A stretch of DNA of 64,000 nucleotides from positions 2,079,783 through 2,143,782 of the forward strand of contig BCIM01000001.1 in the NCBI GenBank assembly GCA_039545315.1. Reading direction: 5' to 3'. This document shows positions 22,136 to 33,611 of this stretch, piece by piece (position 1 is the first letter of the stretch; each line of letters starts with the position of its first letter). Made by a program: the position numbers and the translations under genes. This stretch comes from Kondoa malvinella. Taxonomy: Eukaryota > Basidiomycota > Agaricostilbomycetes > Agaricostilbales > Kondoaceae. The notes under the pieces are model-generated. The model did no database searches, was not told where the DNA came from, and saw only the letters and a list, made by a program, of their open reading frames with translations.

Positions 22136-24043
22136 TTAATCTTGGATCCGCTCGATAACTTGGGTTGACTGCGTGGCCAAGAAGACTTTGAGCTGCGAGA
22201 GGGTTGAGCTGAAATGTTGTATGTCTTCCAGGAAACGCGAAGCAGGACGATGCTGATTGGTCTGCGCGAGCCGCATTAGCTCTACACCGGCAGAACAGGT
22301 CAAGAGCAACTCGCGTTCCAAGCCTGTAGAAATCGTGAGCTCTCAAGGCAAGTATACCTTTGAGGAAACGAACGTAGCATATATCAGCGCTGACACGAGC
22401 ATGAAAGCTTGTCCAAGGTGAGGATGTGCAATCATAGCTATCATGCCGCCTGTATTGCTGCTTAGATGGGTCAATAGCAGCAGAAAGTAAAGCTTACGAT
22501 TAACAGGGACGATGAGGATTGCGACGTAAGCCTGTGAGATGTTAGCATAGATTCGGACACTCGTAAAGAACCGACTAGACCAATAATAAAGCCTAATATT
22601 GCGTTGATAATTCTTTGTCGGCAGAGCGAAATCAATATCTTCAGTTGAGAAGCGTAATCGGAGTCATCTGATGACATGGGTCCTCGTCCCGTATATTGGG
22701 TGTTCTGCTGCATGAAGGAGATCTGGTGTTGAAGATCTCTGACGGCGAGAAGTACTAGCGGAAGCCAAGTCTGAGGATATCCGGTAAGTATGTAAAGGGT
22801 GAGGCCGATGAGAAAAAACGCACAGCAATGAGCAGACAGTTGACTGAGAGTTCAAATGTTGTCATAATCTAAGCAAATGCCCGTGAAAACTGGCCAAAGG
22901 CCAAATTATCTTTGACAAACGTGAGCCCAATCTGTTATGGCTTGGAAATCGCCATTGATCGTCACCAGAGTACCAGCCATTTGTTGGAGGCTGGCTAGTG
23001 CGAGCTTTTCTCCAGCCCATGTCGATGCCGCCTGGTCCAACTGGCTGAAAACCGCTTGAATCGATCGAATGCCTTTGTTATAGGACAAGTTGGTCTTGAC
23101 GGAAATCACTACAGCAGCTGAAAGGTAGGCGACAGGCAAGGCAATGACGATAATGTCGAATAGCCATGAGGGTACACGCTGAGGCCATGCAGTCAGTAAG
23201 TTGCCAGGCAGTGTTCGCTAAAACACACAGCGCCCCTTGGAGCCGGGCTGCAATTCGCAATTAGTTCGAGTCAAGTGACTTGGGAACTATCTCACTCACC
23301 TCATTATGGTCTCCTTGGTCATGATCGCAGCAGCACATGACCAGACTTCAGCTGTTTGACAGCATCAAATGTGCATCTCGACAGGTGTCATGTACTTACT
23401 CCAGGCTTGAAGAGTCAAGAATAGTAACGCAATGATGCTCCAAACCATAGTGTTTTCTTTCACAGCCGGAAGCATATATAAGGCCATCCTAACAGGAACA
23501 AATGAAGATGATCGCATCAGTGCAGATACACTTAGATGCCAAAAGCTTACCTTGAATTAGACATGATAGATATCACGGAGTAAAGAATTCCAAACACCGA
23601 GAAAATGACAGCGACATTCGGGACCAGAACCCTGCCGTTCTTGCAGGTGTGCACTGTCACGCCGTCAGCCTCGATTCGGAGCTCGGCACAACAGTACCTA
23701 CTGCGCGCTACCCAGAAGCGGCCCTAGCACCATGTGAGCTGATAACCATTGCAGATCTGGTGTTTCAGCTGACCCTTTTCATGCGCAAGCCGACTGTACC
23801 CAAATGACACAGTAAGGCTACAGCGTTGGATGCGACTGAGAGCCACATGAGTGCAGAGAAGACCTTTGTCCGCAAGTGAGGTATTTGATCATGCATGGAA
23901 GTGGAGAGGAAAGCGTATGGATTCCTATATAGCAGTTTAGCAATCCAAGCGTTCCTCTGAAATCTAATACTCACACATCGGAAGGTAAGCCTAGAAGCTG
24001 GCTAGCTATCATTGTGAGCTGGTCTTGAGATAGGAGCGACATG
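22136..24043 (-). CDS. Multi-pass membrane protein, about seven helices
   Basis: Starts MSLLSQDQLTMIASQLLG. Ten or so exons join with good GT/AG sites. Hydrophobic segments: SALMWLSVASNAVALLCHL; LQWLSAHMVLGPLL; VPNVAVIFSVFGILYSVISI; VWSIIALLFLTLQAW; WLFDIIVIALPVAYLSAAVV; TFELSVNCLLIATWLPLVLL; IINAILGFIIGLAYVAILIV; and MIAHPHLGQAFMLVSALIYA. Between helices 5 and 6 lies a soluble loop of about 80 residues (SIQAVFSQLDQAASTWAG). The tail (FLEDIQHFSSTLSQLKVFLA) is coiled-coil-like, but its join to the last helix is off by one base by my reading. The layout is like orphan seven-helix proteins of basidiomycetes. Function unknown. Confidence 0.6.
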
Positions 24044-25110
24044 ATTGAATGGCAGGTGTTAGCGAAAGAGAGCGTCTAAGATAGAGGCAGAGAGAGCGTG
24101 CAAGAGAGAAAGGCAGACTGACAGTCTGACCATCAGAAGATGTGCAGGACAGGGCGAGACACAGAGCAGAAGCGGATGGACAGACGAAGAAAGTCCATGC
24201 AAAGCAATGAACAGAAGATGTATTCCAGGCTCAGGAGACCAAGAACCACTGCACCCGAGGTTCAGAAGAGCCAGGAGACACCATATCGAGGTATCGAGTG
24301 CCATATTAATACCTTCTCCATGTTGCAGTGACATTCATGAATGTGAGATGTACTACTAGCGAGAAACGTATCACAAGCGGAGTGCGAAAGTTCCATGTCC
24401 TGTAATGGCTGCCTGTCGAACTTGGCTTTAGTGCATCGCTCCGGACATGATTCTGGAGGCGCGATGGCTATGGATGGACAAGGGTTGCTTGTGTCCGCAA
24501 TCTTGCTTTGTCATCCTGAGCTGCTCAAATGTGACATTGTCCTTTCGAGTACTGTGCTGGACAAGGCCTAAGCAAGAGCTCTCTGTCCATCAGTCGGTTC
24601 TCGCGGCTCTCGTGTCAATGAACCTTCTTTGGCCTCATCTGCTCTTCCTTTATCTGTTGATGCTCCGTACTCTGCTGTGTACAAGCTGTGTTATGTCTTT
24701 TTGCGCATATGTCCGGCTTATCATGGCTCCACTTTTTCATCGATTGCATAGCAGACATGCCGCGCACTCTATAGCCTGCTCTTTATCAGCAGGGTCGGTA
24801 TTTTCAAGCTGTCTAGCCTCAAGTATATTCTCGGCTTGGCCAGACGTACTCATTGTACGCCTCGTGTGTTATTTGAGCCTCATCTTGAGACACCAGGCCT
24901 GCCTGGTTTGCGCTTTGCTGTCATCCATCGTCTTGGGCACATCCTCGGTCCAGACTGCATCTCGGCCTCATCGTGGTCCTGATCGCGTCGCAGACCTCAC
25001 CTTATGCAGATCATTGAGAGTCTTCAAAGCGTATCCCGCCTTCTTGATCTCTTCCGCAATCACTTTCGCATGGATGCGATAGAAAGCATACTGCTTGTGT
25101 GGGGGAGCCA
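24044..25110. other. Gene-poor region with one orphan exon-like segment
   Basis: No complete gene is supported. The plus-strand ORF at 24447-25082 (211 codons) has no recognisable sequence and mixed Leu/Ser/Cys composition typical of a chance frame. On the minus strand, 25092-24996 reads QYAFYRIHAKVIAEEIKKAG then YALKTLNDLHK and ends in a good donor GTGAGG; this looks like a true exon, but no partner exon was found. It sits directly beside the decayed SND1 copy. Confidence 0.35.
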
Positions 25111-25394
25111 ATACAGATGAACTACTCCTAGCTGACGGTGCATCGACTTTGCCAATTCCATCAACGCCCAATTCCATCAACGCAACATTGGTTCGAGACG
25201 GTCTAGCAAGAGTAGACACAAAGTCAAAGGTCGCAGCTGCGCATCCTCAAGCCAGCAATTCGCTCAAAGCCTCTGCGTCTGAAACTGTGAGTTCTGCGAC
25301 GTGGAGCATGAGCTTAGCTGATGCACTTTTCAAGCACCGAGACTCAGAGAGAAGAGGCGCATGTGAGATTGATAACTTTACAGCAGATGATGCT
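25111..25394 (+). pseudogene. Decayed duplicate of the SND1 3' end
   Basis: Aligns by eye to 20012-20272 of SND1, including both introns. Shared segments include TTGGTTCGAGA(T/C)GGT, GCAAGAGTAGACACAA and GAGCTTAGCTGATGC. Differences: a short local duplication (CCAATTCCATCAACG twice), loss of the first intron's acceptor AG, an insertion in HRxERRGA (now HRDSERRGA), and loss of the stop after FTADD, so the frame runs on for about 27 codons. Because introns are retained this is a DNA-level duplication, not a retrocopy. No upstream SN or Tudor exons are present. Confidence 0.8.
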
Positions 25395-25571
25395 ATCAGG
25401 CGCAAAGGCAATGTACTGCCGCCCTGCTTCGCAAGCTTGTGGCGTCGGCTCTCGAACCTTCCCTGAATTTTTTGCTCGAGATTTGATCGCAGGCTCCGAG
25501 TTGTTCCCTTCTCGTCATACCAGCAGCCGCAACACCTTTTAGACCGGCCAGCCATACCTTAGATCTCTTCC

Positions 25572-25578
25572 TATATAT
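25572..25578 (+). promoter_or_regulatory. Possible TATA box of mitochondrial Hsp70
   Basis: TATATAT lies 24-30 bases before the SSC1 start codon. It is a weak match by position alone, since fungal transcription starts vary; it would leave a very short leader. Confidence 0.3.
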
Positions 25579-25601
25579 CCCCCTTGCATAAGTCATACAC
25601 T

Positions 25602-28083
25602 ATGCTCAGCGCATCTCGATTCGCCTCTCGCAATGCTTCTCGCTTCAGTGGAGCAGCATCTAGAGCTGCCCCTGTTGCTTCAACCAGTGCATCTGCTTTC
25701 TCTCAACGGAGGCATGCTTCAGATGCGATATCAGGGCCTATCATAGGTATCGACTTGGGTGTGAGTCTCATCTTGCACAATTGAAAAAGTGCCACGGAAG
25801 CTGATGTGATGTTGCAACAGACAACAAACTCATGGTGAGCATATATACAAGTATAGCTCAGGGCTGTGCTCATTCATCAATGCTCAGTGTGTCTGTAATG
25901 GAAGGCAAACAGCCAAAAGTGCTTGAAAACTCGGAAGGAGGTTCTTCACCTTTACTCGCTGCACAGGACAGCTCTAATCTGTATCGTAGCACGAACAACA
26001 CCATCAGTAGTAGCTTTCACCAAGGAGAACGAGAGATTAGTCGGTCTGCCAGCGAAACGTCAAGCTGTCGTCAACCCAGAAAATACTTTCTTTGCAACAA
26101 AGCGGTTAGTAGGACGCAAGTTTACCGACAAGGAAGTTCAGGGAGACTTGGGCAAGGTTCCGTGAGTGTTCGCAAATTCGTCTATTCGGATCTGTCTGAA
26201 GGTAATTCACAGATTCAAGATTGTCAAGCACACCAACGGCGATGCGTGGCTACAAGCTCGCGGTAAGGACTACTCGCCGTCCCAGATTGGAGCCTTCGTT
26301 GTTGGCAAGATGAAGGAGACTGCTGAAGGTTACTTTGGCCGTCCAGTCAAGCACGCTGGTGAGTGTAGCGCGGTTTGACATATGTGTCGTCTTAATGATT
26401 GGTCTGTCTCACAGTCATCACTGTACCTGCCTACTTCAACGACTCTCAGCGTCAAGCGACAAAAGATGCCGGTTCTATTGCTGGTCTCGATGTCAGGCGT
26501 GTGATCAACGAGCCTACTGCTGCTGCTCTTGCATACGGCATGGAACGTGAAGGCACCAACAAGACCATCGCAGTGTACGATCTCGGAGGAGGAACTTTCG
26601 ATGTCTCGATTCTCGAAATGTCCGACGGTGTTTTCGAAGTCAAGTCGACCAACGGTGACACCCATCTCGGTGGTGAAGACTTTGACATTGCTCTTGTTGA
26701 CTGGATCTTGGCTGAATTCAAAAAGGAGAACGGAGGCATGGATCTATCAAAAGACCGCATGGCTGTTCAGCGTATCCGTGAAGCAGCAGAAAAGGCCAAG
26801 ATTGAACTCTCGTCTACCGCACAGACCGACATTAACCTACCCTTCATCACTGCTGACCAGACCGGACCAAAGCATATCAACCTCAAGCTCGGCAGAGCCC
26901 AATTCGAACGTCTCGTCTCTTCCCTCGTTTCCCGTACCGTCGACCCATGCAAAAAGGCCATCTCGGACGCTGGTGTCAAGGCATCAGATATTCAAGAAGT
27001 CATCCTTGTTGGTGGCATGAGCCGAATGCCTCGCGTCATCGACACTGTCAAGTCCGTCTTCGGTCGTGACCCATCAAAGGGTGTCAACCCTGACGAAGCC
27101 GTCGCTGTTGGTGCATCAATCCAAGGTGGTGTCTTGGCTGGCAACGTTACCGATGTTCTTCTCCTCGATGTTACACCTCTTTCGCTCGGTATTGAAACAC
27201 TCGGTGGTGTCTTCACCCGTCTAATTAGTGCGTGTCCATTTGATGTACTGCATGCATGCGCTGACTCTTTATACCTTGCCAGACCGCAACACTACCATCC
27301 CTACCAAGAAATCCCAAGTCTTCTCTACCGCCGCTGATGGTCAAACCGCCGTCGAAATCAAGGTCTTCCAGGGTGAACGTGAACTCGTTCGCGACAACAA
27401 GATGCTCGGCAACTTCCAGCTTTCTGTTCCACCTGCACCCAAAGGCATGCCTCAAATCGAGGTCTCCTTCTCTATCGACTCCAACGGTGTAAGTGATCAT
27501 CATTCTCTTCGCTTGACACTTCTTGATGCATGTCTATAACAGATTGTCGATGTCAGCGCTAAGGACAAGGCTACCAACAAGGATGCTTCCATCACCATCG
27601 CCGCCTCATCCGGCCTTTCAGACACCGAGATCGAGAGCATGATTGCGCAAGCCGAAGCAAACGCAGAGAACGACAAGCAGCGCCGTTCATTGATCGAGAA
27701 CGCCAACCAGGCCGACTCTGTCGCAGCAGACACCGAGAAGGCGCTCAGCGAGTTCCGCGAAGGTCTGGCTCAAGAGGAAGTCACCAAGCTTGAGGACCTG
27801 CTCAAGGAGTTGAGGGAGCTGGCCACTCGTGGTCAGGCTGGCGAGGAAGGCCTCAAGGCTGAGACAGTCAAGGAGAAGATGGACGAGGTGCAGAACGCCT
27901 CGCTCGGTGTATTCAAGAAGGTGAGTCACCAATAGTCAAGCATTTATTCGTATGTGGGCTCATTTGTTACGCTAGGTCTACGAGAAGAGGAATGCAGAGG
28001 CTTCAGCAGAGGGCCAGTCTCAGCCTGACGCCAACCAATCAGGAGGGGCAGCGCCTGAAGGCGACAAGGAGAAGAAGCAGTAA
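25602..28083 (+). CDS. SSC1: Mitochondrial Hsp70 chaperone
   Basis: The N terminus is a classic matrix presequence ([20 protein letters not shown], rich in Arg and Ser, no acid). Then IIGIDLG|TTNSC split by an intron, [82 protein letters not shown] and the peptide-binding domain with [13 protein letters not shown] and [20 protein letters not shown]. The helical lid ends GDKEKKQ. Length is about 670 residues, as expected. At least six short introns. It drives protein import with Tim44/Mge1 and folds matrix proteins. The [17 protein letters not shown] and YEKRNAEAS regions favour the SSC1 branch over cytosolic Hsp70. Confidence 0.95.
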
Positions 28084-28505
28084 TCGTGTCGAGCATAATG
28101 GTATTCAAAACGCCTGCCGACAGACGCTCGACTCATGTATTTGAGATCTGACGCGTCAGTCGGTGGAAAGGTAGCATCAGAGCAGGGTCTTTGTCCTCAG
28201 TACTAGTACACCTCTCATCCACAATGTATCAAATAGACTTTATCGCACTGTACCTTTGCTTTCTGTCTCGCTGTTTGCTGTTTTCTCAGTCTGTGGGAGG
28301 CGAGAAGACCTGGATGCTTGAGGTGGTACAAACGGTCTGCACATTAAGATAATATATAGTATGTTACAATGCTTTGTGCAATGCTCGTGAGAATACCAGT
28401 TCTCGTGCTCGTGCTCGTTATTGTTGCGTTTCCAATTTGATGCATCGACTGCTTAGCCGCGGTCAGCTTCAGCGAAAGTCCAAGGCTATAAACTCACTGT
28501 AAAAA
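28084..28505. other. Convergent 3' region
   Basis: About 420 bases between the stops of SSC1 and SCH9. It includes an AT-rich stretch (28345-28370) and a short GTGCTC repeat near 28400. No gene is seen. Confidence 0.4.
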
Positions 28506-31500
28506 TTACATTTGTTCATCTTCACTCATCGGTCTCGGTTCAGAAGTGGTGAAGTTGGCCCAACTGGGCGGGCTTCCTGCATAGCTGAAACCTTGGAAAG
28601 CATCTTGAACAGAGTGCGAGAGTGGATGGCTTTCTTGTCTCCGTGCTTCCCTTATCGGTACACCGGCAGAATTGACGGATGAGGCCTGCTCGATCCAGGC
28701 TGCCGAAGTGTCCGAGTCGTCAAAGACTGCCGCTCTAGGTGCAGCATCTTGTATCTTGACAGAGGTGAATTCCGCATCGAAGTTTGCAACTGATTCGTCG
28801 GACTCGACAAATGGCATGAAGGGAGGAACAATTTCTCTTGCTGCGAGAGCTGTCCAGTCGATAGAGCTGAAGAAAGCATGTTCTTTCAATTCTCCAGCAT
28901 CTCGGTGCGCGCCAAGACGGTGACGAGGGTTTCGATTGAGGAGCTAGAGCTCGGATCAGCAAGGGAAAAAAAAGGAGACTAGGTCAGCTATGACTCACTC
29001 CCTTGACGAATTGCTTGCCGTCATCACCAATCACACCCTACAAACGTGACTGTCAGCTCAACCCAATAGATTCGAAGTGATAGCATACTCTTGGGAATTT
29101 GATCTTGCCAAAGCAGATGTTCTTGTACATTTGCTGCGTATCTTCTGCATAGAATGGACTCCATCCGCAGCACATCTCAAACAGCAGAACACCAAGTGAC
29201 CAGAAGTCGACCAGCTTGGAGTATCCGTGATCGTCTAATAGTACTTCAGGCGCAAGATATTCCGTCGTCCCGCAGAAAGCTGTTTCGAACTGTAAGCAAA
29301 AGCATGCCGAGATGAGTGTCTGCTCACTGTTGGTTAAGGCATCTGAAGGTAGATCAGGTTTCGATAAACCGAAATCACAGAGCACAATGTGGCCGGTCGC
29401 ATCTAGCAGAATGTTCTCGGGTTTCAAATCCCTGCATGACGCACATCAGCTGACCTGAAAGATTGGTGAATAGAACTAGCTTACCGGTAGACAATGTCAT
29501 ACTTGTGCAAGTGTTCGAAAGCAAGCACAATTTCGGCTGTGTAAAAGCGCGCTCGATCTTCGGTAAAGCGACCTTCTTGCTGCAGGTGATGAAATAGCTC
29601 TCCGCCAGACTTGTAGTCCATGACGAGGTATAGCTCTGTTGCGTTTTGAAAACTGAACTTGAGACCAAGGAGGAAAGGACACTCTGAAGATCGTTGCAGG
29701 ATCTTGCGTTCGCCAATGGTATGAGCGACTTCCTTCTTGGCTACGATCTCTCGCTTGCTGAGAACCTTCATGGCGTATATCCGCTTGGTGTCCTTCTTCC
29801 GCACTTGGAAGACACGTCTACACATCACATCAGTCAGATGCGAGAGCGCGTTTCATAAAACTCGCCCGAAAGTGCCCTTGCCAATCATTCTGAGAAAGTC
29901 AAAGTCCTTGACGCTCAAACTCTTCTTGCCCTGCGGATTGATGGATCAGCTATGAGCGACACGGGTATCGCTGAAAGCCACTCACGTCAAGCTTCTCATA
30001 CCGATACTGCAATCTAATCTCGCCCGTGACCTTCTCTTCGCCCCGAGCTTGCAGTCTAGGGCGACACTTTAGCCAATGCGGACGTCTCATCAGAATGACT
30101 CACTTGATCCAGGTATCCACTGTCGATGACAGCGATAAGCGCGGTAGTATATCGACAGCACCCAAGAAGCCTTCGTCGTGCACTCTGTCGTATATACTGA
30201 TCCGTATCGGATTCGGCGCTTCGTTGACGACATCGCTGCAGACACATCATAAGTCTGCTTCAAGTCAAAAGCGGAATCAACACACAAAATGACTTCCTGC
30301 TTCCAGACTGGATTGTGCGCTGATATAGTCGAGCCCATCGTCGAGCCTGTTGACCCTTGCTTCTGATGCTGTGGCGTAGGTGACCCAGCTCCATTCCTGT
30401 GCGCTTCCAGACTCCTAGCTAACGCTCCTTGTGCTCCTTTGCTCGCCATGTTATTATTGGCGGCTCCGATAATAGCAGTCCCGGATGCCGATTTAGGCGG
30501 ACTCGAGCTCATGGGTGTCTGCGTCTCTTTCGCGCTGATGTAATGCGTCACGGAAGCTTCAGTGTCCATGACCATTTCCCTTCCTACGAATTCATTCTGG
30601 TCGTATGCTGCTACCACATACGGTCTAGCTGACTCTGATGCGACGGCTAAATTGCGGGCTTGGATGACTTTGACTGATAGTTTACCCCTTGCTGCGGCTG
30701 TGTTGGGTGTTGAGCTGCCACTTGCAGGCGCACTCGCTACCGCTGGCGTCGTCACAGGAGGTGGTTGAGGAGGTCCAGGAGGTGGCTGTGCTTCTAAACT
30801 CTGAGGCTGTTGCGCTGCTCTCCGTTTGGCTAGCAAGGAAGATTCCGATTTCAATGTGAAATCTGGTTCTGCTCGAGAAAGTTGGATGGTTGCCGCCGCC
30901 GCGCTTGGATTGTGGTTGGAAGGACCAGGAGTTGCAAGATCGTCTGCAGGTGTACGAGCAAGTCTGCTGCCGTCACTGCCATTGGAACCTCTTGTCGAAC
31001 CGTTTGAAGAACCGGCGAAAAAGGGCAGGCCGAACGATTTGCCTGTCGGAGTTGGTGGAGGATATATGCCTGAAGCAGCCGAATTCTTGCGCGAACCAGC
31101 AGTTGGCCGCGATACAGCAGCGCCTAAAGCATCAAAAGGATTCTTGTCACTTGCAGAAGCTTTCGGCGTGACGTTGTCGCCTCTGTATACTCGATATTAA
31201 TTCAGCCAATAGACCGTAATGCGCGATAGGACTGACCCAGCAGACCAGAAATTCTTGAGCATTTGACCTTGTAGTATGCGTGTTGAACAGAGCTGCGCGA
31301 GATTTGTTCGAGGTTGAAAAGGTCTTGTTCGCCGTGGCAGACTAAGAGAGCAAATAGCACAGAAGTCAGAACAAGTCCTTTATGACACCAGCCGACACCC
31401 AAGAATGCGCTGCTTGGGTGGATCTTGAATGCAGGAAATATTCGAAAAGGGTGACCCACGAAGGAACTCTTGCAGCGAGCCTGATACGCTGACCGAATGC

Positions 31501-31757
31501 AACCGAGTCTGTACACGAGCGCAACGAGAGGCGGCCTCAACACGCGCAAATTGACAAAGCCCTTTTTGAGCGCAAAGGCAAACCTTGGTATAAGTATTGA
31601 ACAGCCTGAAAGCCAACAAGCAAAAGAGATCCGTATAAGCACAGAACAAGGCCGGTATTAAGGAGGGCAGCACCTCGTCCTCGATATGGTTGAAATCAAG
31701 CTTGCTTCCGCTCAACCAGTCGAATGCGCCACTGCTGCTCTCGCCTAGTCCTGGCAT
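28506..31757 (-). CDS. SCH9: Sch9-type AGC kinase with C2 domain
   Basis: Exon 1 (ATG 31755-31757) reads MPGLGESSSGAFDWLSGS; a 5' intron of about 340 bases leads to SATANKTFSTSNKSRAALFN. A disordered Ser/Pro region is followed by a C2 domain (GKLSVKVIQARNLAVASESA; NPIRISIYDR). The kinase has IGKGTFGR, AMKVL (catalytic Lys), DLKPENILLD, DFGLSKPDLP and T-loop TFCGTTEYLAPEV. The AGC tail follows, with hydrophobic motif FQGFSY and end MSEDEQM. Sch9 is the S6K/Akt-like kinase that TORC1 activates at the vacuole to promote ribosome biogenesis. The intron inside the Gly-rich loop appears to use a GC donor. S. pombe Sck1/Sck2 are the alternative names. Confidence 0.9.
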
Positions 31758-32341
31758 GGCTTGTCTCTCTCTGTGTTGCCAACAAGGCCTATTGACAGCT
31801 TTATTCCCTTTGGACAAGCCAAGCTCAATGGCTCTGTGAAAGCACAGCAGCGCCTAAACAGCTTCACCCCGCAGCACAGCTCGTGAGTTCCCTCCGCTAG
31901 CACCTATTCACTGCAAAGCGCTGCTGTATCTTGCCATCAGGCGTTGGGGTGATCGATTGCCTCGCGCTGGTAATTGGCAGGGCATTATCTTCGGTCCCCT
32001 GCGGGTAGTAGCAGCACATGCACCCATGCATATAGTTTGCGCAATGAGAAGCCGGCAACCCGCAATGTCGGAGGGCGTCTCGATGGGTAGGCGCACACGG
32101 AAATCATTTCTTCAAAAGGAGTTCGGAAACGGCCTGCCAGAAGTAGTCGCACTATTGCTGAATGATACGAAATGGCAGTAAGGGTCTTGAGTAGGATGAT
32201 CTGATGCCAAAGACATAGATTGTGGTGTAATCGAAAGGGAAAAGACAGCAGCAGTATGAAAAAGGCATGCGGCACCAAAGGCAGCCGCTTCTTCTTCAAC
32301 TGTCCAAGCGAGCGATGTAGTTGTCCATTTCGCGTGTCCGA
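31758..32341. other. Intergenic region
   Basis: 584 bases between the SCH9 start and the 3' end of the small gene at 32342. Short ORFs on both strands have no recognisable content. I see no gene, repeat or RNA. Confidence 0.35.
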
Positions 32342-32891
32342 TCACTTCTTCTTGAACTCAGACCTTGTTTCCCAAACTCCCCAACGACTCTTCCTCGGCG
32401 TCGTGTCGTTCGACATGCGGTAAGCAGGTTGCATGTTCGGTCTAGGACCTACATCAGTAGCGATGCTGAGAGCCTCCTTTTTGCTCGAGCTTGAAGAGCT
32501 TCCTTGTTTCGCATTTTGGGCACCGAGATAGCTGAGGGACACATTTGGATGACCAAATGTTGGGCCTGACGCGCCCGTGGTCGCTTCTACCTGATCCACC
32601 AGGGTGCAGCACTGCAACATAATTTAGCTCGGGCCTTGAAACGGCGTGGTAGAAAGGTACTTCGAGGTTCAAGCCGCACATTGCTAATTGGGCCCGAATG
32701 CAAGCGCCTTCCGAGTTGCAGTCACCCGAATAGCCCAGCCAACCTTGACCATACTTCATGTAAGCTAGCGGACATCCTGCATACTTCTCCACCGATTCTT
32801 GGAGAAAGACGGCAGACTGCAGTACTGCGCCGGGCGAAGGAGTGTATAGCGCGTCACCTGCCGCGACGTTGGATAACTGATTTGCCTTCAT
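32342..32891 (-). CDS. Small hypothetical protein, two exons
   Basis: Starts MKANQLSNVAAGDALYTPSP. An intron GTACCT...TTGCAG (49 bases, branch GCTAAAT) joins CIRAQLAMCGLNLE to CCTLVDQVEATTGASGP. It ends KSRWGVWETRSEFKKK, about 165 residues. A Gly/Tyr/Cys-rich part (YMKYGQGWLGYSGDCNS) might fold with disulphides, but there is no signal peptide. Its start lies only 12 bases after the stop of the MYND gene on the same strand, which is too close for an ordinary promoter; it may be the 3' part of that gene through a missed splice. Confidence 0.45.
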
Positions 32892-32903
32892 GCTGAATTC
32901 GTA

Positions 32904-33611
32904 CTAAAGGCCTGACGTCGATGCTATTGGATGCTTTGACGATAAGCGGAAATCGGTTCTAAAGTAATCCTTCGTCCGCCAAGGCTGCTTGCTCGTGTTA
33001 GAGCCCATCAAATCGCAGCATAAAAGAGACGGACTACATGCAGCGTGGAAAAGAGAGGGTCCAATGTAGATGCTGCAACGCTGTTCAGCAACGCATATCA
33101 AACCGGCTCTTGATAGCGACTCACTCGCATTGTTGGCAAAGTTGAGGCCGAGAATCAACCTCATGCCTTGTTTCATCATTTCAATTGCTCTTCCAAACAC
33201 TCTTTTCCACGCGACATTCGATAAGATCAGACCGTCGGCCAGCATGATAGCTTGAGGTTTGACATCCAAGCCCGCCATTGCTATCTCTGGCGAGCCACAC
33301 CATACCGGCGCGCTTCTTCGTTGCAGTTCGCCCAAGAAAGTAATGTTGTGTTCAAAGCCGACTTGCATGCCTACAGTCTCCTCTTGGCCTATCACAAGGA
33401 CCACCGGCGACGTGCCTTCTTTCTCTGGTCGAGGACCCATCGTCTTGAGGAGCTTGCATATTGCTTTATGTTGGGTCCATCCTTTTGTTTGACAAGCAGG
33501 ACCGCAATAGCGTGCGCATGCACAACGCGAACACTTGGCTTTTGCGGGCTTTGCACATAGCTGACAAGGGGCCATCGATGACCGTTTGAAGAGGATATTT
33601 TGCGTGTTCAA
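32904..33611 (-). CDS. MYND zinc-finger protein
   Basis: A single open frame of 235 codons. The finger is CQLCAKPAKAKCSRC, then RYCGPACQTKGW and HKAIC, giving the C-x2-C...C-x2-C...C-x3-C...H-x3-C pattern of MYND, which binds Pro-rich peptides. The rest (VVLVIGQEETVGMQVGFEHN; MIEMMKQGMRLILGLNFANN-like segments) resembles the extension found in fungal MYND orphans. The start is either 33611 (MNTQNILFKRSS) or MAPCQLC at 33575. The second is likelier because the upstream one overlaps the start of the divergent ORF. A possible intron near 33040 would give a shorter end. Confidence 0.7.
   Translation of the reverse strand: MNTQNILFKRSSMAPCQLCAKPAKAKCSRCACARYCGPACQTKGWTQHKAICKLLKTMGPRPEKEGTSPVVLVIGQEETVGMQVGFEHNITFLGELQRRSAPVWCGSPEIAMAGLDVKPQAIMLADGLILSNVAWKRVFGRAIEMMKQGMRLILGLNFANNASESLSRAGLICVAEQRCSIYIGPSLFHAACSPSLLCCDLMGSNTSKQPWRTKDYFRTDFRLSSKHPIASTSGL

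Noticed and set aside
24447..25082. Long plus-strand ORF of 211 codons
   Set aside because: Composition is Leu/Ser/Cys-rich without any recognisable motif, it runs antisense to a better exon candidate, and no splice or promoter context supports it.
25832..26266. Plus-strand ORF of 144 codons in the Hsp70 locus
   Set aside because: It mixes intron and out-of-frame exon sequence of SSC1.
30826..31200. Plus-strand ORF of 124 codons
   Set aside because: It is antisense to the Ser/Pro-rich N-terminal exon of SCH9, where low complexity opens the opposite strand.
31202..31817. Two overlapping minus-strand ORFs before SCH9
   Set aside because: They are readings of the long SCH9 5' intron; the correct frame through the exon near 31275-31346 joins the kinase gene instead.
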